64,000 nt of DNA, from assembly GCF_000143415.4 (NCBI RefSeq), contig NW_003314263.1, positions 3,916,451 to 3,980,450 on the forward strand, in the 5' to 3' direction. Position numbers and translations under genes: made by a program. This DNA is from Selaginella moellendorffii. Lineage: Eukaryota > Streptophyta > Lycopodiopsida > Selaginellales > Selaginellaceae. Numbering within the stretch: position 1 is the stretch's first letter; every line of letters starts with the position of its first letter. This document shows, piece by piece, positions 60,570-64,000 of this stretch. The notes beneath the pieces are model-generated. The model was not told where the DNA came from. It made no database searches and was given only the letters and a program-made list of their open reading frames with translations.

Positions 60570-60720
60570 ACATGTGCGTTGCAGGGACCTGTGGTCGCCT
60601 GAGGAAGATCAGAAGCTATCAAGAACCATGGACTTGGCCGATTTTTATATTGGGAACCATTGGCGTCGTGGTTGCCACAAGTCAAGCTCTGGGCTGCCGC
60701 TCTGACGCAACAAGCTGCTC
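60570..60720 (+). pseudogene. MYB repeat-like fragment
   Basis: Reads RDLWSPEEDQKLSRTMDLA and, a little further, GNHWRRG. The WSPEEDQKL string is the first helix of a plant R2R3-MYB repeat and the later HWRR could be its third helix. The middle is deleted or shifted and no second repeat is visible. A scrap at best. Confidence 0.35.
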
Positions 60721-61019
60721 GCTTTTGCGCTCCCACATTATTCTCGCTAGCTCCTGCCAAGAGGATTTGGCTGAATCCGAGTTTAGTGTGTTCTTGGGTC
60801 TTTTTCGCTTGCACGACGGTGGATTATAGCTCCCTGACGCAACATGTCGCCATGTTCTCCAAACCGCTGAAAACTCCCTCTTAGCTTCGCAAATTCCACT
60901 CAATCGGATTCAGCCATAGCCAATGCAGCTATGCACAATATTGGTGGCTGAAGTGCTAAACAATAAAGCTTAAATGCACCTTTGAAGAGAAACTTGTGAG
61001 CTGTGACGTGGAGCCAGAA

Positions 61020-61315
61020 ATTAAACACTCTACTCATGGGCACAAAAATCGCCTTGCTCGCTCTGCCAAAACTCGTTGTTCTGATCTATAAGCTGCTGCT
61101 ATACCAAGCTGATGAAGAAAAGAAGAGCCCTGCTGCGATCGATGAGGATGAAGGATGATCCTTTTGAAGGCCCGCTAATGAAGATTCAAATAACCGCGTT
61201 TCGCTGTGGAGGCATAGCTATGTCTGTCCATTTGCTCCACCTTGCAGTCGACGGTCATAGCCTAGTGAATTTTCTGAATTCAGTTCACTGCACAAATTTA
61301 AGAGATACTTGTTGA
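61020..61315 (+). pseudogene. BAHD acyltransferase fragment
   Basis: Frame at 61112-61315 reads DDPFEGPLMKIQITAFRCGG then IAMSVHLLHLAVDGHSLVNF. This is the beta-strand plus HxxxDG catalytic motif of BAHD acyltransferases (here HLAVDG) with the usual following helix (G-x-S-x-x-x-F-L-N-S). The frame ends soon after and the DFGWG end is missing. The preceding 90 bases read weakly as related sequence in other frames. Confidence 0.5.
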
Positions 61316-64000
61316 ACTAACCTGAAACCTTGTTGAACACATTGTGAGACTTTTCTTCTGCTTCTCTCTCAGGAGAGCTCCCTAAATTATGAGCACCATT
61401 CGCCTAATCCGGCATCTGTGATCGAGGCCATAATCAGCCGGCATGATTTGATGGAATATTATATGCGCAGAAGGAGCGCCCACATTCATAGCAACGGGCC
61501 TTGAAGTTTAGTCTTTCAGCAGAGAGTGGCAGCATGCAGTTCCTTCCCAGTGGACACTAGCCTTGAGGGTAAGCTCTCCTTCTATTGCCTGCATTGTGTT
61601 CATGCTAGAAATGTACAAAGAGGCTTCAAGTCAATTCAAGGCTCAATAGCTAACTGCATATCTTTTAGCATGAAAACTGTAAGAGAGTGATCCCACCGGC
61701 CGCGTCGATCTCAAGGTAGTCCAGATACTGGTAATGTTCTTCGCAACGTGAGCCTTTTGTCTCTTTTTCCTGTTCATGTCTTGATCTTGTTCTTTCCAGA
61801 TCAGCTTACCTGCTGATTAGCTCAACATGATCTGGACCATTAAAAAAGCATGAAATTTGCAATCCTCTTTGTCAAGGGGTTAGAGTGTGCTTGCATCCAA
61901 GATAAAGTCAAGATCATGGGTTTCTTTTTGTTTTAGACTAAATGTGATTAATTAGTGGGGGATTAATAATAATCCTAAAGTTGTCCATCGTGAGGGGTGG
62001 AAACTTTGGCATCAATTGTGAAAGACAAAATACAAAAAAGGGCTCAGTGAAAAACAAAAAGCAAGTGGTGGTGTCATGGAGAGTAGTGACGACAATATCG
62101 ACAAAGCCGGTGCCAAGGAGGACAAATCTCCAGACAGTCATGGTGATAAATAGCATTGGAGCATAAGGAGGCTCAAGTCCCTAAGCAACAGTGGTTTCTT
62201 TGTGCTCGCTTGTCTTGGTGTTCATGGAGTTCCCTCCACACTCCTCCTCCCTAGTTTAGATGAAGAAGTTTGTGAAAGAACTTTCTTATATTTAAGATTG
62301 ATGATGTTTTTCAGCTTAAAATGGCCTTGGAGTAGCTTTTAAAGGTGTTATAGTAGTTGCAAGTTCACTCAAAACATATGATATTTATATTTATAGAAAT
62401 TTTCTTTAAGGCTTTCCATAGTGCATTTTGGTGTAGCCCCCTAGCATCAATATTTCTCTTCTCCCACATTGTCACCTCTCTAGTCCCTAAAGCATAAGTA
62501 AGTTTGTATGTAAATTTAGATTGAATTAACTTTCATAACAAGGAAACTCATTCATTAGTGCTAAGTCATATGCATTAGTGGGAGTTTATATTCATAAAAA
62601 AAAAACCATCAACTCCACTAACTCCAATTTTTACTTTGCATTGCAATATAGATGTAGTAAAGCCCATTTAATAAATAAATAGGAAATGTAATTGCATTTT
62701 GTTTTCACAGTTTTAAAGAACTATCTCTATATAGGATTATCCCATAATATATAAAGGAGTATATTTTTAGGGTTTGTCATAGTGGAGAGTAGAGAATTCT
62801 TTTGTGGTCAATCACAATTTTCCCACATTTTTGTGTGTTAAATAAGGAAAGGTCTTTTAAACATGTCTAATTTGTAGATCTAGAGAGAAAAGGGAGAGAA
62901 AATGAAGATTTCCCTCTTTTCTTTTATTATGAAGGAGATTCATTGACTATGTCATGTTTGGAGTCACATTCTTGGAAATAAAAGAGGAATTTAAGAGTGG
63001 TTTTACTTGCATTGTCTTCCTTAGGTTTAAGGCTTTCTTAGAATTCTAAGAGCACTTCATTTGAAGCAAGGAATTGGGAGATTTGGTCATTTTTTTATGT
63101 TGCAATTTTGTGTTTAATATTGTCAAATTTGGGCATTTAGAACTCACAATTTGTCTAACATTTTTAGTGTTATAAATTGGATCTAGAGTGGCATGTCTTA
63201 AGCTTTCCTAGGATATATTTCTTGTTAGAATCAAAGGTTATTTGAGCTGCCAAGTAGGGTTTTAGTTTTAGGGTTCTTAGTGAAGCATTGTTTTAGATTT
63301 TGGATCTTAGTTTTTTATTTGGCTCAAAATATTAAAGCACAATCTAACGTCTCAAACAAAGAGTTTTATTACATCTTTTGTCACCCAAATCTTTTGCCAC
63401 TTGATGATTCAATACTAGAGCATATGATTCTTGAGGAGTTAAAACTAGAACAAATGCAAAAGATGCTTCCCTAGCTTGGTATGGTGATCAATCCATATAG
63501 TGCCACAATTTTGACTAAAAAGATGCCCGAGTTCATATCAACTAAATAAAAAAGATCCTCCAAATGCTCAATATTACAAATCCTTTGTTATGTTAGGAAT
63601 CCCCCAATTCTTGCCACATTCTTAACTCTCGCCGGATTCCTGACCTACAAACCACATTTCTGACTTTCGAGACACTTCCCTATTTTTGACTCTCTGATTT
63701 CCCGTATGATTCTTGATTCCCAAACCACATTCCTAATGATGATATGGCATCTCCTTGACCTCAGTTATATTTAGGCTGTCCTCAATCCAAGAGTGGTGGA
63801 GCTTCATCAACCTATAATATATATAAGTTAGCTTTGTTCCATTTCTCCACAATTTGAATCAATGCTAGTCTAAGGCCTTCTTCATCTCCACTAGTTTTTC
63901 TCTTTGTTTTCTACATTTTCCAGTCTTGATCTTGTTAGGGATCTTGACAATTTGATTCAAATTGTGCTTTTTACTTTTGCTTTAGCTCATTTTAATTGTT
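61316..64000. other. AT-rich flank, no gene identified
   Basis: The first 500 bases are mixed and the rest is AT-rich with few open frames, the longest a 72-codon minus frame. 63610-63740 repeats a loose unit close to CACATTCCTGACT five or six times. A 64-codon frame at 63280 lacks recognisable motifs. I see no gene. Confidence 0.4.

Overview
The window looks like nuclear DNA of a seedless vascular plant, most likely a lycophyte such as Selaginella moellendorffii. This is inferred from content, not from a search. The genes are plant-specific (LEUNIG, SWEET, dirigent, RD21-type protease with a granulin domain, PLS-type PPR proteins, PEX5 with nine WxxxF/Y boxes, kinesin-12). Introns are very short, about 50-70 bp with GT..AG ends. 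Genes are packed tightly. One gene resembles proteins of flagellated lineages, which would fit a plant with motile sperm. Gene-rich stretches of about 45-55% GC alternate abruptly with AT-rich islands that hold lectin-like frames, repeats and one 100-N scaffold gap.

Layout. 1-3.7 kb: AT-rich DNA with a broken mannose-binding lectin, then a PPR pseudogene split by a tRNA-derived element. 3.75-14.2 kb: an ABCC (MRP) transporter (-), a large CTFxP-repeat/EF-hand protein (+) and an RD21-type cysteine protease (-). 14.2-24.4 kb: repeats. These include a LINE-like remnant, the N gap and a large foldback structure (about 17.0-22.5 kb) whose arms carry intron-containing fragments of two genes that stand intact elsewhere in this window, LEUNIG (24.6-28.5 kb) and an ARM-repeat gene (39.1-40.1 kb). 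A third rearranged relative lies at 23.3-24.35 kb. 24.6-32.2 kb: LEUNIG (+), a SWEET sugar transporter (-) and an FMN-hydrolase-like HAD protein (-). 32.2-39 kb: AT-rich DNA with a B-lectin gene, a 532-aa PPR gene and its decayed copy split by an AT-rich insertion. 39-56 kb: a dense housekeeping block of ARM-repeat protein (-), PPR (-), phosphatidylglycerophosphate synthase (+), DUF2039 protein (-), a membrane beta-propeller protein (-), PAT1 decapping factor (+), PEX5 (-) and an unusual four-part kinase (+). 56-61.4 kb: a candidate MIRNA hairpin, a MED6 pseudogene, two tandem dirigent genes around a truncated kinesin-12 gene, and fragments resembling RING, MYB and BAHD genes. 61.4-64 kb: AT-rich DNA with no recognisable gene.

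There is no operon-like logic; the genes serve separate roles (transport, peroxisome import, mRNA decay, lipid synthesis, organelle RNA processing). The strongest signals for follow-up are the foldback that captured two neighbouring genes, the 41-bp-arm hairpin at 56.45 kb whose only imperfections are G.U wobbles on one strand, and the helical-kinase-beta-domain protein at 53.9-56.0 kb.
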